Shown piece after piece: positions 61,626 to 64,000 of a stretch of 64,000 nucleotides of DNA. Position numbers and translations under genes: made by a program. Source of the DNA: Phaeodactylum tricornutum CCAP 1055/1 (Eukaryota; Bacillariophyta; Bacillariophyceae; Surirellales; Neidiaceae); the NCBI RefSeq assembly GCF_000150955.2, contig NC_011671.1, positions 1,054,001 to 1,118,000 on the forward strand. The letters run 5' to 3'. A model generated the notes under the pieces. It was not told where the DNA came from and did no database searches. It saw nothing but the letters and a program-made list of their open reading frames with translations. Position 1 is the first letter of the stretch. Each line of letters starts with the position of its first letter.

Positions 61626-64000
61626 TTAGACTGCAAAACGAGTTATACTCTTCTCCATCTTTTTCAGGCGCTTCGTAAGCTTGTCGACCTCATTCTTCAA
61701 ATCATTGTTTCGCTCTCGAAGAGATTGAGCCGATTTCGATGCATAACGTTCGGACGACATCTGCTCTACTTTATCCTGTAGAAATCGGCGCTCGGCTGTA
61801 ACCTCCCGAATTGATTCCCGTAACTTCAGGTTGTCCGAACGAAATCGCTCCAGTTCTTGTTTATCCACCTGGTTCCTCTGGGCTTGGTGCCCGTCTGTGA
61901 TCTCATCTTCTAATTCTTGGATTCGCTCGCGCAACTTCTGCTCCGTAAGCCCCTTGCGCGTATCATGGTCCTCGATTTTCATTTTCAGGGTCTGAATCTC
62001 CCGAGATTGAGAAGCGAGCTTGGCTGTCATATCGATCAGCTCTCCCTGTAACTCGTCTACTTCATCCTTGCGATTGAAAGAAACATTATTCATGTTTGAG
62101 CAAAGCTGAGATTTTTCTTTTTCTAGACGAGAAATATCGGATTCTTTGTTCGCTAGATCTTGCTTCAGCATACTGATTTCTTTGTTCAGCGATTGCAGCT
62201 CTTCTTCCGCTTCGACTTCCAGCGCCTCCATCTCTGTTTCAACCTCTTTAATGCGATTCATCGACTCCATTTCCAAGTCAGCCTTTGACATTTGCGTTTC
62301 CGTCAACTGTATTTTTAGCTTGTTGATCACGGCGTCAAGCTTCTTCTGAGCCTTAGAACTGCTCATTGGTCCCTCGCAGTTGTCTTCTATTTCTTCAAGC
62401 TTTTTCTCAAGGTCGAGTGTTCGAAGTTGTTCCGCGTGAAGTGCCTTTTTGAGCTCTTCGCTTTCGTGTCGAACGGATTCAATTTCAGTCATTGTTTGGT
62501 TCAATTCGGGCTGCAGCGCCTCAATTTGAGATCGAAGACGTAGAACTTCGCGGTCTTCCTGTTCCGATTTTTTCTCATCCTCCATGGCGTTCATGGTGGA
62601 TACACAGTCCAGCTGAGCTTTGAGATCTCTGACAGCATCTTCTCCCTTCAAACAGCGGCGTTCCGCATCACGACGAGCAGCGTCGTTTGCTTCGTTCTCC
62701 GATCTCAGCATATTTAATCGTGTCTCTCGCTCACGAAGGGCATCTTCCAAGTCTGCTACTTTAACACGCAGATTTTCAATTTGAGCTTCTTTCTCGGCCA
62801 GCCTGGCTTTTAAAGTCGAATCCTTGCTCTCCCCAGCAATTGATGCCTCTGTTGTATTGGTCACATCTGCAAGGTCGGCTCGCAAAGATGCCACTGTTTG
62901 GCGTTCTGCATATAGTTCGTTTTCTAGTGAAAGGACTAGACTCCTTTCCTTCTCCAGCTCGCGTTTCATTTCCGTTAGTTCGATCGCCCCAACTTCCACT
63001 TCCGCGGCACCAACTATGGCTTCTCCGGACTTTGTTGTGTGTACGCGTCGCTCAAGCGACGCAACAAGACCGGAAATCTTGCCGCCATTAGCTGAGGATT
63101 CGACTGAAGAAGAACCGTCTACGCGAGCCAAAATACCCGTAGACGGGCTTGTATCTGGCCGTGCACTGTGATTCGATCCTGTCGGAATCGAAGATTTTGG
63201 GATATCTGACCGATCCCGAACTGTCACATTCTGGTAAACATCTGGCGACTGCGGCCTGACCGACGACAAAGATCCGTCAGCAGTCTGTCGGCGCAATTCC
63301 ATGACCTCGTCATTGAGCTTTCTGTTCTGCTTACGCAAAAGTATGACGTCGTCAGAAGCCTTGTCGTTATTGATCCCTGTGTCTCTTTCTTTGGCTTCTT
63401 CCAATGTTTTCAGTTGCTTCTTGAGAGATTGGTACTTGTTGTGCTCATCGGTGAGTGACTCCGAAAGGCCGGTGATGGTTTTTTCTTGCTCGGATGCCTT
63501 GGCCTGCAAAAGCTCTAGACGCTGTTCAAGCCTGTCAATTTCGTCCCCGAGAGATTGTCGTTCGGACGCCGTCACCGGAGTACTGTTTTGATTGGCCCGA
63601 TCAACCGTAAATTTGACCACTTGCTCTTTCAGAGCCGCATTTTCTATTGCGAGCGCTTCGCGTTGACCGTCCAGCTGAATTATAGCGTCATTGCGTTCTT
63701 CGACGACTCTATTAATTTCCCTTTCCTTCTTGGCGAATTCCTGGTTGCGGTCGAATCGGACCGCTTCAATTTCCTGCTTGGCATTGGTCAAATCTTGAAA
63801 GAGCGAATCCTTGTCTGTTTCAAGTTCCATGATCTGCTCGTGAAGATAGTCCATTTCTTGTCGCGATTCCACAATCTCGTGATCCGCCTGTGCCAAATTT
63901 TCCTGCAACTGTTTGATTTCGTTTCCGTGTGCCTCGCGTTCATCTGCCAAAACCTTCCGCAAGCGATGTACTTCCTTTTCCTGGTCCTGGTTCGACAACC
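61626..64000 (-). CDS. Long coiled-coil protein (5' end outside the window)
   Basis: At least 790 residues are open to the right edge with no ATG before it, so the start lies beyond. Nearly all of it is heptad-repeat coiled coil rich in E, K, L, R and Q (for example LEKKLEEIEDNCEGP and LEVEAEEELQSLNKEI). A Ser/Pro-rich hinge around SVRPQSPDVYQNVTVRDRSD and HSARPDTSPSTGILARVDG divides it into two rods. The C terminus is ERNNDLKNEVDKLTKRLKKM, then EKSITRFAV. It could be a golgin, centrosomal or myosin-tail-like scaffold. No defining domain is in view. Confidence 0.85.
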   Translation of the reverse strand, partial: LSNQDQEKEVHRLRKVLADEREAHGNEIKQLQENLAQADHEIVESRQEMDYLHEQIMELETDKDSLFQDLTNAKQEIEAVRFDRNQEFAKKEREINRVVEERNDAIIQLDGQREALAIENAALKEQVVKFTVDRANQNSTPVTASERQSLGDEIDRLEQRLELLQAKASEQEKTITGLSESLTDEHNKYQSLKKQLKTLEEAKERDTGINNDKASDDVILLRKQNRKLNDEVMELRRQTADGSLSSVRPQSPDVYQNVTVRDRSDIPKSSIPTGSNHSARPDTSPSTGILARVDGSSSVESSANGGKISGLVASLERRVHTTKSGEAIVGAAEVEVGAIELTEMKRELEKERSLVLSLENELYAERQTVASLRADLADVTNTTEASIAGESKDSTLKARLAEKEAQIENLRVKVADLEDALRERETRLNMLRSENEANDAARRDAERRCLKGEDAVRDLKAQLDCVSTMNAMEDEKKSEQEDREVLRLRSQIEALQPELNQTMTEIESVRHESEELKKALHAEQLRTLDLEKKLEEIEDNCEGPMSSSKAQKKLDAVINKLKIQLTETQMSKADLEMESMNRIKEVETEMEALEVEAEEELQSLNKEISMLKQDLANKESDISRLEKEKSQLCSNMNNVSFNRKDEVDELQGELIDMTAKLASQSREIQTLKMKIEDHDTRKGLTEQKLRERIQELEDEITDGHQAQRNQVDKQELERFRSDNLKLRESIREVTAERRFLQDKVEQMSSERYASKSAQSLRERNNDLKNEVDKLTKRLKKMEKSITRFAV

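Overview
The window looks like nuclear DNA of a photosynthetic stramenopile, most likely a pennate diatom close to Phaeodactylum tricornutum. Genes are closely packed and carry zero to a few short GT-AG introns (mostly 73-95 nt). Several preproteins start with a signal peptide followed by an A-F type cleavage motif (for example ASAFIP, AAAFIP, SQAFSP), the usual diatom plastid address. One carries a second twin-arginine signal for the thylakoid lumen. The species name is inference; I ran no search.

Layout. 0-15 kb is gene-dense housekeeping: a Tic22-like import protein; a six-exon proton-translocating NAD(P) transhydrogenase with a 20-nt exon; a SET-domain methyltransferase; a PEX11-family protein; a PHO80-like cyclin; a doubtful ORF; organellar threonyl-tRNA synthetase; and ribosomal protein L37. 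15-24.3 kb holds two diverging paralogues that join a 5'-nucleotidase-like ectodomain, apparently without its catalytic motifs, to a GABA-B-like class C seven-helix receptor. An aspartyl beta-hydroxylase lies between them. 25-28 kb is a membrane-anchored P/S/T-rich protein with a predicted seven-bladed propeller.

29-39.3 kb is the accessory part: a Mutator-like MITE with a 9-bp target duplication, a small-TIM gene, a gene-poor CpG-poor stretch, a decayed copy of the propeller gene, three degenerate long-period repeats with an inverted module, and a minisatellite. 39.5-42.3 kb has an mTERF-family factor and an NTF2-fold protein. 42.6-44.4 kb has nested or tandem Mutator-like remnants including transposase pieces.

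44.5-64 kb is again gene-dense: prolyl 4-hydroxylase, ENY2, RGP1, a thylakoid-lumen protein, two tandem single-pass membrane paralogues of unknown role, two more 2OG-Fe(II) oxygenases, a CDT1-like licensing factor, a peroxisomal/mitochondrial-type carrier, and a long coiled-coil protein running off the right edge.

Organelle support is a shared theme (Tic22, transhydrogenase, ThrRS, lumen protein, small TIM, mTERF, carrier, PEX11). The most unusual content is the pseudo-nucleotidase/class C receptor pair. A 9-mer, TGACTGTGA, also recurs at least seven times, always outside genes and often just upstream of a start codon.
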